A stretch of DNA of 47,652 nucleotides. It comes from Gemmatimonadota bacterium. GTDB lineage: Bacteria; Latescibacterota; UBA2968; UBA8231. The DNA lies in assembly GCA_009841115.1 (NCBI GenBank), contig VXML01000050.1, positions 1 to 47,652 on the forward strand, read 5' to 3'. Below are positions 1 to 7,674 of this stretch, piece by piece (the first letter of the stretch is position 1; each line of letters opens with the position of its first letter). Under the pieces are notes generated by a model. The model searched no databases. It had not been told where the DNA came from and saw nothing but the letters and a program-made list of their open reading frames with translations. A program made the translations under genes and the position numbers.

Positions 1-40
1 GGAACACGGCGAGCACGACGAGCACGATGATGAAGGGTAA
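1..40 (+). CDS. C-terminal tail of a second His/Asp-rich lipoprotein (partial)
   Basis: The first 40 bases encode the end of a protein in the frame starting at base 2: alternating Glu-His-Gly-Glu-His-Asp-Asp and a TAA at 38-40. The same bases recur almost exactly at 1260-1299, the end of the complete lipoprotein gene at 784-1299, so this is the tail of a paralogue whose body lies outside the window. The downstream sequence is also shared, which shows that a lipoprotein plus receptor unit was duplicated in tandem. Confidence 0.75.
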   Translation, partial: EHGEHDEHDDEG

Positions 41-70
41 AGCGGTTAGAACTGCATAGGTAGAAGTGAC

Positions 71-99
71 GCGGGACCGGATGCAAGCACCGGTCCCGC
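71..99 (+). terminator. Perfect 10-bp hairpin after the lipoprotein tail
   Basis: Arms 71-80 and 90-99 pair perfectly with a 9-base loop (81-89). There is only a weak T-rich tail, so it is not a textbook Rho-independent terminator. The equivalent place after the intact lipoprotein gene (about 1336-1365) has the same loop but the stem has two mismatches and a G:U pair. The intact receptor lies downstream of the weaker stem, and a dead receptor downstream of the perfect one. Terminator, attenuator or mRNA-stability hairpin are all possible. Confidence 0.4.
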
Positions 100-118
100 G
101 TATTTATGTCAAGGTCAA

Positions 119-242
119 TTGGATAGCCGACAGACAAACCTGTACTGGGCCTAGCAGTAGGTTCTGCCTCCAGCGACCAGACTGGCGCTCTAAGCCGGGC
201 ACGTGATCGACGCCGAAAGAGCGGCCAACCCGTCGAGTGGAC
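119..242 (+). pseudogene. 5' relic of a third ZnuD-like TonB receptor
   Basis: This stretch aligns with the first part of the receptor genes at 1388 and 31243: the same AAGG-TCAA-TTG start context (TTG at 119-121), then Asp-Ser-Arg-Gln, and after an internal deletion of about 30 bases the segment encoding the mature N-terminus and the start of the CarboxypepD_reg-like domain. It has several in-frame stops (TAG, TAG, TAA) and the similarity ends near 242. It is a dead, truncated copy. One block around 175-215 is closer to the distant copy at 31.3 kb than to the adjacent one. Confidence 0.8.
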
Positions 243-257
243 ATTGCCTGAAAAGGG

Positions 258-291
258 CAACCCCACTGGGGGTTGAAGTTGCGTTTTTTTT
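258..291 (+). terminator. Hairpin followed by T8 tract
   Basis: A 7-bp perfect stem (258-264 with 269-275, 4-base loop) is followed eight bases later by a run of eight T (284-291). The gap between stem and T-run is longer than in a standard intrinsic terminator. It would end transcription coming from the left before the small gene at 316. Confidence 0.4.
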
Positions 292-315
292 GCCAGACCA
301 TTAAAATCAAAGGTT

Positions 316-639
316 ATGCTAAGGCGCAAAACGGACATCTCGATAGGCTCGGCGTCCTCGCTGGCCCTGCTAGCGCTGACCGTGCTCTTTGTGGCTGTAA
401 GCTGCGGCCTACCCTTCGGCCACCAGCTTTGCCACGAGGGCCACGAGCGCCACGTCGAGCCTGAGAACTGCCCGGCTTGCCTGTTGCAGAGCAGCCTATC
501 GCTCCTTTTTGGGGGCTTGGTGCTCGTGCTCGTGGCCCTGGATGCCTCAGAGCCAAATCCGTCCGCTCTACGCACAGTACCGCTACCTCTTTTTTCTCCT
601 CGCTTTACCCACCTCAACCGAGGCCCGCCCCGGTGCTAG
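316..639 (+). CDS. Small Cys/His membrane protein, unknown function
   Basis: Encodes 107 residues with two hydrophobic segments (about 12-30 and 60-76). Between them is a short hydrophilic loop with His-x3-Cys-His-x2-His-x2-His followed by a Cys-Pro-Ala-Cys pair, a likely metal-binding loop facing the periplasm if the first segment is a signal anchor. I do not recognise a named family; it resembles the small Cys/His membrane proteins (DUF2946-like) often found beside metal-receptor genes. An AAAGG lies only two bases before the ATG, an unusually short spacing. It lies between two copies of the lipoprotein/receptor unit and is 145 bases upstream of the intact lipoprotein gene, on the same strand. 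Real coding is likely but not certain. Confidence 0.55.
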   Translation: MLRRKTDISIGSASSLALLALTVLFVAVSCGLPFGHQLCHEGHERHVEPENCPACLLQSSLSLLFGGLVLVLVALDASEPNPSALRTVPLPLFSPRFTHLNRGPPRC

Positions 640-783
640 TGCATCCACGCTGGTAAAACGCCTTAGTGCGTGGGTGCCCCTCTCCATATCCAATTCGCGT
701 ACCACTAAATTCCCGTTCTGCGCGCAACGCTTAGACGCCTAGGGAAGTGCGCGTGGACGGTCAAACCATTGGAGACTAGCACC

Positions 784-1299
784 ATGCTTAAAAGAAATGT
801 GTCTGCGTTGAGCATTTTCGCCTTGGCCCTCTTTATCGCTAGCTGCGGCGACGACGACAATCCCGTCGATCCTGACCACCATGATGATCATGCCGAGGCT
901 ATCGGCCTGATCGTGCGCGATAGCGGTGCTGAAATTATCCGCGTTGAAAGCGGTGCGGTGACCGGCGAGATTGAGGTTGGCCACGGCAAAGAAACCGCTC
1001 TGCTGTCCGTGCGCTTTATCGCCGAAGACGGCGACCTCTTCACCCCAGACGAAGACGATGATTACTCCCTCGGTTGGGAGATTGCCGACGAGAGCATCGC
1101 CGAAGTCGAGCAGCACGACGAAGACGGGGCTTGGGCTTTTCACATCATCGGCTTAGAAGAAGGCGAGACTACCATCCGCCTCAAGATCAACCACGGAGAT
1201 CACGCCGATTTCGTCTCGCCGGAGATTGAGATTCACGTCAGCGAGGACGGACCTGGTGAGGAACACGGCGAGCACGACGAGCACGATGATGAAGGGTAA
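784..1299 (+). CDS. His/Asp-rich periplasmic lipoprotein, probable zinc binder
   Basis: Start chosen at ATG 784, nine bases after GGAG (771-774); an in-frame TTG at 769 lies before this Shine-Dalgarno and is rejected. The 171-residue product has a lipoprotein signal (hydrophobic core then Ile-Ala-Ser-Cys at about residue 21), an Asp-rich then His-rich stretch just after the lipid Cys, a beta-rich middle, and a His/Glu/Asp-rich tail. It should be a lipid-anchored periplasmic metal-binding protein. It immediately precedes the ZnuD-like receptor, so a role in accepting zinc from, or handing it to, the receptor is inferred. A paralogue tail occurs at 1-40. I know no characterised homologue. Confidence 0.8.
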   Translation: MLKRNVSALSIFALALFIASCGDDDNPVDPDHHDDHAEAIGLIVRDSGAEIIRVESGAVTGEIEVGHGKETALLSVRFIAEDGDLFTPDEDDDYSLGWEIADESIAEVEQHDEDGAWAFHIIGLEEGETTIRLKINHGDHADFVSPEIEIHVSEDGPGEEHGEHDEHDDEG

Positions 1300-1387
1300 A
1301 GCGGTTAGAACTGCTGCGGCCTTCATAGGTAAAAGCGACGCGAGACCGGATGCAAGCACCGGGCCCGTGCACTTATGTCAAGGCCAA

Positions 1388-3628
1388 TTGAATAGCCGAC
1401 AGATAAAAGCCACAAGTCGCAGGCTACTTTGGAAACTCGCATCCATAATAGGCCTAGCAGTCGGTCCCGTTTGGGGCGATCAGACTGGTGCTCTCGCCGG
1501 GCACGTGATTGACGCTGAAAGCGGCCAACCCGTCGGTTGGACTACCGTCGTCATTGAGGGGCTCGAACGGGCGCGGATGAGCGACGCCGAGGGGTACTTC
1601 TTTTTCGCCAACGTACCCTCTGGCGCGCACGTCTTGCAAAGCCTACACGTCGGCTACCGTGAGGAGCGCTTTAAGGTCGAGGTCGCCGCCGGGGATACCA
1701 CCCATGTCGATCTGGTTATCGGCTATGAGTCCCTGCAGGTAGAGGGAATTCTCATCGAAGGCGAACGCAAGATCCCTGTTTCTCCACTGCAAGCACCCGA
1801 AGTTGTCTTCAGCGGCAGCAAGCTGCGGCAGAATTTGAGCCGCACCATCGCCGAGACCATCGCCTACGAGCCGGGCATTGCCCAACGCTCGATGGGGCCA
1901 GCGCCAGCGCGTCCGGTGCTGCGCGGGCTGGGCGGCGACCGCTTGCTGGTGGTCGAAGATGGCGAGCGCACCGGCGATTTGTCTGCCACCTGTTCGGACC
2001 ACGCCGTGGCTATCGAGCCGATGACGACCGAGCGCATTGAGGTCGTGCGCGGCCCCCGCACCTTACTCTACGGCTCCAATGCCTTGGCCGGGGTTGTCAA
2101 CGTGGTACGGGGGTACGTGCCCTCTGAGCAGCCCAACGGCTTCGGAGGCACGGTGACCTATCAGGGGGAGAGCGTCAACCGAGGTTTATCTGGCGGCTTG
2201 ACCCTCGAACAGGCGCTCGGTCCACTGGCCCTGCGCTTCGACAGCAGTCTGCGCAATGCCGACGATATTGCCACGCCGCATGGCGTACTCGCCAATACGG
2301 ATATCCGCACGGGCAATGCTTCGGTCGGCCTGAGTCTGGTTCGTCCTTGGGGGCACGTGGGTGCGTCCGGTAGCTTGTACAACTCCGACTACGGGATCCC
2401 GCCTGACCCAGAGGGTGGCCACCCGCACGGCATATCCATTGATCTCCAGCGCCAGCACCTCGAAGGGCGCGGCGAAATTTTTACCGGGCCGGACTGGCTC
2501 CAGCGCCTAGAACTGCACCACGCGTTTTCGCGCTATCAGCACGGCGAATTCGAAGCTAGCGGTGCCTTGGGGCTGGAGTTCGGTGTGCTCCAGCACAACA
2601 CCGGTGCGCTAGCCCACTTGGATCGCATGGGGCCTTTTGCCAACGGCGCGATTGGCCTGTGGTACGAGTACCGCAACTATGCTGCGGCTGGGCTCAACTT
2701 TACGCCACCGGCCGAGGAATACGCCGGTGCTTTGTTCGTGTACCAGGAGTGGGAGCATGGGCCTTGGGCGGCCAATGCGGCTTGGCGCGTTGACGCCCGT
2801 CGCGTCGAGCCGCGCGAGGAGCGCTATTCGCGCACGGTCGGCAGCATCCAGACGCGCGACTTTGCCGGTATGTCTGCCGGTTTGTCCAATCACTACCGCG
2901 CCAGTTCGACTTTGACACTGGGTACGACCTTGATGCGCACCTTTCGCGCTCCCGGCATCGAAGAGCTGTTTTCCGAAGGGCCGCATCTGGCCGCCTATTC
3001 GTATGAGGTGGGCAATGGTGCTCTCGACAGCGAGCGCGGCTTGGGACTGGAGCTGTTCGCCGACTATCACCGCGAAAAAGGCCATGTACACTTGGCCGTC
3101 TTCCGCAACGCTATTGACGGGTACATTTTTCCCAAAAACAGCGGCGAGCGCAGTCTGCGGCGCGACGATCTCTTTCTCTATCAGACTGTAGGGGAGCGCG
3201 TCCTCATGCACGGTGCCGAAGTTACCTTCGATTGGCATCTGGCGGAGCCTTGGAAAGTGGCCGGTACCCTCAGCTATGTGCGCGGCCGGCTCACTGATTT
3301 CGACGACGAACCCCTGCCGCGTCTGCCGCCTCTGCAAGGGCATCTGGGCCTGACCTGTGAACCCACTGAGGCGCTGAGTGCGACCATTGACGTGCGTTTG
3401 GCGGCGGCGCAGAACCGAATTAGCGAGTTTGAAGAGCCTACGGCAGGCTACGCAGTGCTGGATCTTTCGAGCCAGTACTACGCGCAGTGGGGGGGCCGTC
3501 TGCACACCTTCTCCTTGACGTTGGAAAACGCCACTGACGCGGTGTACCGCAACCACCTCAACCGCGTCAAAGAGATCCTGCCCGAGCCAGGCCGCAACCT
3601 GCGCCTGCTGCACAAGGTATTCTTCTGA
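1388..3628 (+). CDS. TonB-dependent outer-membrane receptor, ZnuD-like (copy 1)
   Basis: Outer-membrane, TonB-powered importer, probably for zinc or a zinc complex. The start is placed at TTG 1388 because the same context (AAGG/GAGG, TCAA or CCAA, TTG) is kept in copy 2 and in the relic at 119; the open frame extends further upstream but overlaps the lipoprotein gene. The 746-residue product has a signal segment (about 10-30), a CarboxypepD_reg-like domain (about 35-115), a plug domain with the conserved Arg-Gly-Leu-Gly-Gly-Asp-Arg and Tyr-Gly-Ser-Asn-Ala-Leu-Gly motifs (about 160-245), a 22-strand-type barrel and a C-terminal Phe-Phe. A Gly-Gly-His-Pro-His-Gly loop (about 345) is a candidate metal site, as in ZnuD. 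It heads a + strand run with the COG0523 genes. Copy 2 (31243) has exactly the same length. Confidence 0.9.
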   Translation: MNSRQIKATSRRLLWKLASIIGLAVGPVWGDQTGALAGHVIDAESGQPVGWTTVVIEGLERARMSDAEGYFFFANVPSGAHVLQSLHVGYREERFKVEVAAGDTTHVDLVIGYESLQVEGILIEGERKIPVSPLQAPEVVFSGSKLRQNLSRTIAETIAYEPGIAQRSMGPAPARPVLRGLGGDRLLVVEDGERTGDLSATCSDHAVAIEPMTTERIEVVRGPRTLLYGSNALAGVVNVVRGYVPSEQPNGFGGTVTYQGESVNRGLSGGLTLEQALGPLALRFDSSLRNADDIATPHGVLANTDIRTGNASVGLSLVRPWGHVGASGSLYNSDYGIPPDPEGGHPHGISIDLQRQHLEGRGEIFTGPDWLQRLELHHAFSRYQHGEFEASGALGLEFGVLQHNTGALAHLDRMGPFANGAIGLWYEYRNYAAAGLNFTPPAEEYAGALFVYQEWEHGPWAANAAWRVDARRVEPREERYSRTVGSIQTRDFAGMSAGLSNHYRASSTLTLGTTLMRTFRAPGIEELFSEGPHLAAYSYEVGNGALDSERGLGLELFADYHREKGHVHLAVFRNAIDGYIFPKNSGERSLRRDDLFLYQTVGERVLMHGAEVTFDWHLAEPWKVAGTLSYVRGRLTDFDDEPLPRLPPLQGHLGLTCEPTEALSATIDVRLAAAQNRISEFEEPTAGYAVLDLSSQYYAQWGGRLHTFSLTLENATDAVYRNHLNRVKEILPEPGRNLRLLHKVFF

Positions 3629-3685
3629 GACCTCAGCAGTGGCAAGTCTTAACCCGAACTCACGTTAAAGGAGGATTCTATCTAT

Positions 3686-4933
3686 ATGAACACGCCGCGC
3701 AAAGTACCTAAAATGCCCCTGTCAGAGAGACTTCCCGTTACGGTCCTGTCCGGCTTTCTCGGCGCAGGCAAGACCTCTCTTCTCAACAACGTGCTCAACA
3801 ACCGCGCGGGCATGCGCGTCGCGGTCATCGTCAACGACATGAGCGAGGTCAACATCGACGCGGCGCTCGTTGAGCATGGCGGTGCGGAACTCTCGCGGAC
3901 CGAGGAGAAGCTGGTCGAGATGTCGAACGGCTGCATCTGCTGCACGCTGCGAGACGACCTGCTCGCCGAGGTCTCACGGCTCGCGCAGGAGAGACGCTTC
4001 GACTACCTGCTCATCGAGTCCACTGGGATCTCGGAGCCCATTCCGGTCGCGCAGACCTTCACCTTCGAGGATGAGAAAGGTGTGAGCCTGAGTCAGGTTT
4101 CGCGCCTCGACACGATGGTCACGGTCGTGGACGCGGCGAGCTTCCTGCGGGACTACAACGCCGCCGAAGCGCTCCAAGACCGCGGTGAGTCGCTGGGCGA
4201 AGAAGATCACCGGACGGTGACCGACCTGCTCATCGACCAGATCGAGTTCGCCGACGTCATCGTGCTGAACAAGCTCGATCTCGTGAGCAACAATCAGGCT
4301 CTCGAGGTCGAGGCCATCGTGAAAGCGTTCAACCCCGGCGCGAAGATCCTCATGGCGACGCGCGGACAGGTCCCGCTCGAATGCGTGCTCGACACGGGCC
4401 TGTTCGACTACGAGAAGGCGGCGCACTCCGCCGGCTGGATTCGAGAGCTTCAGGGTGAGCACACGCCGGAGACCGAGGAGTACGGGATCTCGAGCTTCAC
4501 CTATCGGACGTCGCAGCCCTTCGACGCCGAGAAGCTGTGGGCGTTCCTGCACGACGACGAGAACTGGAGCGGCGTGCTCCGCTCGAAGGGCTTCTTCTGG
4601 GTCGCCGCTGACCATCGGATTCTCTACGAGTGGGCTCAAGCCGGCGGCGTCTTCAACGTGAACCCCGTCGGTATGTGGTGGGCGGCCGTGCCTCGCAAAT
4701 ACTGGGAGCACCCCGAGGGTCAGCGACCTGACCAGCAGCCGGGCTGGCATCCTCGCTTCGGCGATCGCGCGCAGCAACTCGTCTTCATCGGCCAGCAGAT
4801 GCACGAGGCGGCGATGCGCGCTCGCCTCGACGCGTGCCTGCTCGACGAGCGCCTCGCCGCCGCTGACAGCAAGGCTTGGGCGGCGCTCCGGAACCCGTTT
4901 CCGGAGCTTCTCATGGACGAGGAATCAGCATGA
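3686..4933 (+). CDS. COG0523 GTPase, ZigA/YciC-type zinc metallochaperone
   Basis: 415 residues, with a strong AAAGGAGG (3667-3674) before ATG 3686. The G3E-family GTPase domain shows Walker A Gly-Phe-Leu-Gly-Ala-Gly-Lys-Thr (23-30), the Asn-Asp-Met-Ser-Glu-Val-Asn-Ile-Asp segment typical of the ZigA/YciC branch, the metal-binding Cys-Ile-Cys-Cys (83-86), Glu-Ser-Thr-Gly Walker B and Asn-Lys-Leu-Asp for guanine recognition. A CobW_C domain follows (about 275-395). These proteins couple GTP hydrolysis to delivery of zinc to client enzymes in the cytosol under zinc limitation. It starts 57 bases after the receptor and its stop overlaps the next gene by ATGA, so it belongs to the same operon. 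Confidence 0.93.
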   Translation: MNTPRKVPKMPLSERLPVTVLSGFLGAGKTSLLNNVLNNRAGMRVAVIVNDMSEVNIDAALVEHGGAELSRTEEKLVEMSNGCICCTLRDDLLAEVSRLAQERRFDYLLIESTGISEPIPVAQTFTFEDEKGVSLSQVSRLDTMVTVVDAASFLRDYNAAEALQDRGESLGEEDHRTVTDLLIDQIEFADVIVLNKLDLVSNNQALEVEAIVKAFNPGAKILMATRGQVPLECVLDTGLFDYEKAAHSAGWIRELQGEHTPETEEYGISSFTYRTSQPFDAEKLWAFLHDDENWSGVLRSKGFFWVAADHRILYEWAQAGGVFNVNPVGMWWAAVPRKYWEHPEGQRPDQQPGWHPRFGDRAQQLVFIGQQMHEAAMRARLDACLLDERLAAADSKAWAALRNPFPELLMDEESA

Positions 4934-5253
4934 CCGAAGGGAGAAGAGAGAACATGTTGATCAACACATCACCACGTCGCCCGAACCGCGAACGGGTTCG
5001 ATATATCAAGGAGGCATTGCGCGAAGCACTGAGCCTTTTCGATGACATGACGGTCACGGTCACCGAGCTGGCTTGTCTCGAAGAAGGCTGCGCGCCCGTC
5101 GAAACCGTGATTGGCCTGCTTCGGCCCGATGCGCCACAGCTTCAGTATAAGCTACACAAACCCATGGACGCCGTTGACGCCAAGGATCTGGTCCGGGTCT
5201 GCACGGCGTGGGGCTTCGACGTCCAGATTGCCGTCTTCGAACCACTCACTTAG
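4930..5253 (+). CDS. Small conserved COG0523-associated protein, unknown function
   Basis: Starts at ATG 4930, overlapping the upstream stop (ATGA) with GAGGA just before it; ATG 4954 with GGGAGA upstream is an alternative. The product is 107 residues and soluble, with no signal or membrane segment. It has a basic helix (Arg-Glu-Arg-Val-Arg-x-Ile-Lys-Glu-Ala-Leu) and then the distinctive [14 protein letters not shown] motif, two Cys four residues apart that could hold a metal. I recall proteins with this motif next to CobW-like genes in other bacteria but no assigned function. Tight coupling to two COG0523 GTPases suggests a chaperone partner or client. Confidence 0.8.
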   Translation: MTEGRRENMLINTSPRRPNRERVRYIKEALREALSLFDDMTVTVTELACLEEGCAPVETVIGLLRPDAPQLQYKLHKPMDAVDAKDLVRVCTAWGFDVQIAVFEPLT

Positions 5254-5265
5254 GAGAATTCTATA

Positions 5266-6612
5266 ATGAATACGCCTCAAAAAGTACCCGTAACGATCCT
5301 CACCGGCTTCCTCGGCTCTGGCAAGACGACCCTGCTCAACCGGATCTTGAGTGAGGAGCACGGCAAGCGCATTGCCGTGATTGAGAACGAGTATGGAGAA
5401 GTCGGCATCGATCAGGCGCTCGTCATCAACGCTGACGAGGAGATCTTTGAGATGTCGAACGGCTGCATCTGCTGCACGGTGCGCGGAGACCTGATTCGCG
5501 TACTCGGCAATCTCATGAAGCGCCGCGACAAGTTCGACTATGTGTTGGTGGAGACCACAGGGCTGGCCGATCCCGGGCCGGTCGCTCAGACGTTCTTCAT
5601 GGACGACGAGCTTCACGCGGAGTTCTCACTTGACGGAATCGTCACACTCGTTGATGCAGCCCACATTGAGCAGCAGCTCGGCCGAAGCGACGAAAGCACG
5701 GAGCAAATCGCGTTCGCTGACATCCTCGTGCTCAACAAGACGGACCTCGTCAACGGCGAGGCGCTCGACAGGCTCGAAGCTCGGCTCCGAGACATGAACC
5801 GAATGGCGCGAGTCGTGCGCAGCGAGCAGGCGAACGTCTCCGTCGATACTGTACTCAATCTGGGTGCCTTCGACCTAGACCAGGCGCTCGAGCGTCGCCC
5901 CACCTTCCTCGAGCCAGAGTATCCATTCGAATGGACTGGAGTCTATTCGCTCGATATGGGCCGCTACGAACTCAGCCTCGCCGATGGACCGGACCCGGCG
6001 ATGTCGCTCGTCGTCGTGTCCGATCAGGGCACGGATGACGCGGCCCTCCGTGAGGGGGCGGAGTGGTGTGTGCGGCGGTACGCCGAACCTGCGGAGCTCA
6101 TTCACCCGGGGGAAGATATTCCGGTCGGAAAGCATGTGAACCTCCAGCTCGATTCCATAGGGCGCAAGTCGTTCTTCTTGGAGGTCGATACACAAGTGCA
6201 GGTTGGTCTCTATGCCCAGCACACCGCGGAGGAGTTCGATCTCCAACTGACGAACGCGGATGGAGCGACAATCAGGCAAGAGGTCGAGCGCATCTGGGTC
6301 GCCCAGCACGAGCACGACGACGAGGTGGGCTCGATCGCGATCGAGAGGGACGGCGACGTCGATATCGCCAGGCTCAACGCTTGGCTTGGCAAACTGCTCG
6401 GTGAGCGCGGGGTGGACATTTTCCGCATGAAGGGCTTCATCAGCCTCGCAGGTGAGTCGCGTCGCTTCGTCTTCCAGGGGGTTCACATGCTCTTTGACGG
6501 CCAGCCGGAGCGCGAATGGGGGGATGCGCCCCGCCGCAATCAGCTCGTCTTCATCGGCCGCAACCTCGATGAGCAGAGCATGCGGCAGGGGTTCGAAGCA
6601 TGTCTGATTTGA
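5266..6612 (+). CDS. COG0523 GTPase with large insertion before CobW_C
   Basis: 448 residues; AGGAG overlaps the previous stop codon and precedes ATG 5266. The N-terminal GTPase domain is canonical: Gly-Phe-Leu-Gly-Ser-Gly-Lys-Thr (14-21), Cys-Ile-Cys-Cys (67-70), Glu-Thr-Thr-Gly-Leu-Ala-Asp-Pro (96-103), Asn-Lys-Thr-Asp (157-160). CobW_C occupies about 356-448. Between them, about residues 220-355 form a beta-rich segment that most COG0523 proteins lack; it ends with a His-Glu-His-Asp-Asp-Glu group. It is distinct from the upstream ZigA-type paralogue, so the two probably serve different clients. Its last four codons overlap the start of the WD40 gene. Confidence 0.92.
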   Translation: MNTPQKVPVTILTGFLGSGKTTLLNRILSEEHGKRIAVIENEYGEVGIDQALVINADEEIFEMSNGCICCTVRGDLIRVLGNLMKRRDKFDYVLVETTGLADPGPVAQTFFMDDELHAEFSLDGIVTLVDAAHIEQQLGRSDESTEQIAFADILVLNKTDLVNGEALDRLEARLRDMNRMARVVRSEQANVSVDTVLNLGAFDLDQALERRPTFLEPEYPFEWTGVYSLDMGRYELSLADGPDPAMSLVVVSDQGTDDAALREGAEWCVRRYAEPAELIHPGEDIPVGKHVNLQLDSIGRKSFFLEVDTQVQVGLYAQHTAEEFDLQLTNADGATIRQEVERIWVAQHEHDDEVGSIAIERDGDVDIARLNAWLGKLLGERGVDIFRMKGFISLAGESRRFVFQGVHMLFDGQPEREWGDAPRRNQLVFIGRNLDEQSMRQGFEACLI

Positions 6613-7646
6613 ATGTCGGCAGCCCGAGGGGCGCTCTTCGCCGGGGCTGGTCTGCGGCGGTTGGCGACTACGCTATCGCCGGGGGTTGGAGCCTACGCGG
6701 TGAGGCGCTGATGGTCGGTGATGCTGCGGGTGGCGTTTACGCATTCGACGGCAAGTCTGGCGCGACTGCCTGGGAGCGGCACGGGGTTCATGAAGGCGGT
6801 GTGCTCGCGGTGGCGATCCACCCAAGCGGAACCGCGTTCGCTACGGCCGGCCAGGACAGCCGAGTCTTAATCTGGAGTGCCGCCGAAGGTCAGGTAAGCC
6901 GGGCTATCGACGTCGGAAGCGGTTGGGTAGAAAACGTGGCGTGGTCGCCGGACGGCCAATGGTTGGCGGCCTCCTGCTCCCGGCAGGTTCGCGCGTATGA
7001 TGCGGACGGCGCGGAGGTTTGGCGATCTGAGGATCACCCCAGCACCGTCAGCGCGATCGCCTGGTCGAGCGTAGGGGAGCTGGCGACGGCCTGTTACGGT
7101 CGAGTGACGTTCTTCGACGCGCCCACTGGCGAGCCTCGCCAGAAGCTGGAGTGGCAGGGCTCCTTGGTGTCGATGGTACTGAGCCCGGACGGGGATATCG
7201 TGGCCTGTGGCAGCCAGGACAACTCGGTGCACTTCTGGCGTCGCTCCACGGCGGAGGACTCGATGATGTCCGGATATCCTGGCAAGCCGTCGGCCTTGGC
7301 TTTCGATGACACCGGCACCCTCTTGGCCACTGGCGGAGGGGAGGCGGTGACGGTCTGGAGCTTCCAAGGAAGTGGTCCCGAAGGCACGCGGCCTGGCGTT
7401 CTAGAGCTTCATGTTCAACCCATCACGACGCTTGCCTTCGCTCGCCGCGGGATGCGTCTGGCCTCGGGAGCTCGGGATGGTAGTGTGGTTGTGTGGTCGC
7501 TTCAGAGAGATGGAGAAGGTGATCCGACAGGAGTTGCGCTTGTGGCAGATGTTGTCGGCGGCTTGTACTGGCGACCAGATGGACGCGCGCTTGCCGCGCT
7601 CGACGCTCAGGGTGGCGCGACGGTTTGGCGAGTGAGCAACACCTAA
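6600..7646 (+). CDS. WD40 repeat beta-propeller protein
   Basis: 348 residues beginning with ATG 6600 inside the end of the upstream GTPase gene (13-base overlap), which implies translational coupling. At least six repeats of about 40-45 residues are visible, each with Gly-His/Gly-Thr, then Phe-Ala-Thr-Ala-Gly or Leu-Ala-Thr-Gly-Gly, an Asp, and a closing Val-x-Ile-Trp or Val-x-Val-Trp. No signal peptide, so probably a cytosolic scaffold. WD40 genes directly behind CobW-type GTPases are known from other bacteria but the function is not established. It ends this + strand run; the next gene is convergent. Confidence 0.85.
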   Translation: MSDLNVGSPRGALRRGWSAAVGDYAIAGGWSLRGEALMVGDAAGGVYAFDGKSGATAWERHGVHEGGVLAVAIHPSGTAFATAGQDSRVLIWSAAEGQVSRAIDVGSGWVENVAWSPDGQWLAASCSRQVRAYDADGAEVWRSEDHPSTVSAIAWSSVGELATACYGRVTFFDAPTGEPRQKLEWQGSLVSMVLSPDGDIVACGSQDNSVHFWRRSTAEDSMMSGYPGKPSALAFDDTGTLLATGGGEAVTVWSFQGSGPEGTRPGVLELHVQPITTLAFARRGMRLASGARDGSVVVWSLQRDGEGDPTGVALVADVVGGLYWRPDGRALAALDAQGGATVWRVSNT

Positions 7647-7674
7647 TGGACCTAATACAGGTATTTCGGTCACT

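Noticed and set aside
639..784. Inverted repeat CCACGC/GCGTGG upstream of the lipoprotein gene as terminator
   Set aside because: Long loop and no T-tract; could occur by chance in GC-rich DNA.
2609..3613. Long - strand frame opposite receptor copy 1
   Set aside because: No domain, no start context, and it lies wholly within the receptor gene.
3974..4804. Long - strand frame opposite the first COG0523 gene
   Set aside because: Shadow of a GC-rich gene; Arg/Leu-rich without motifs.
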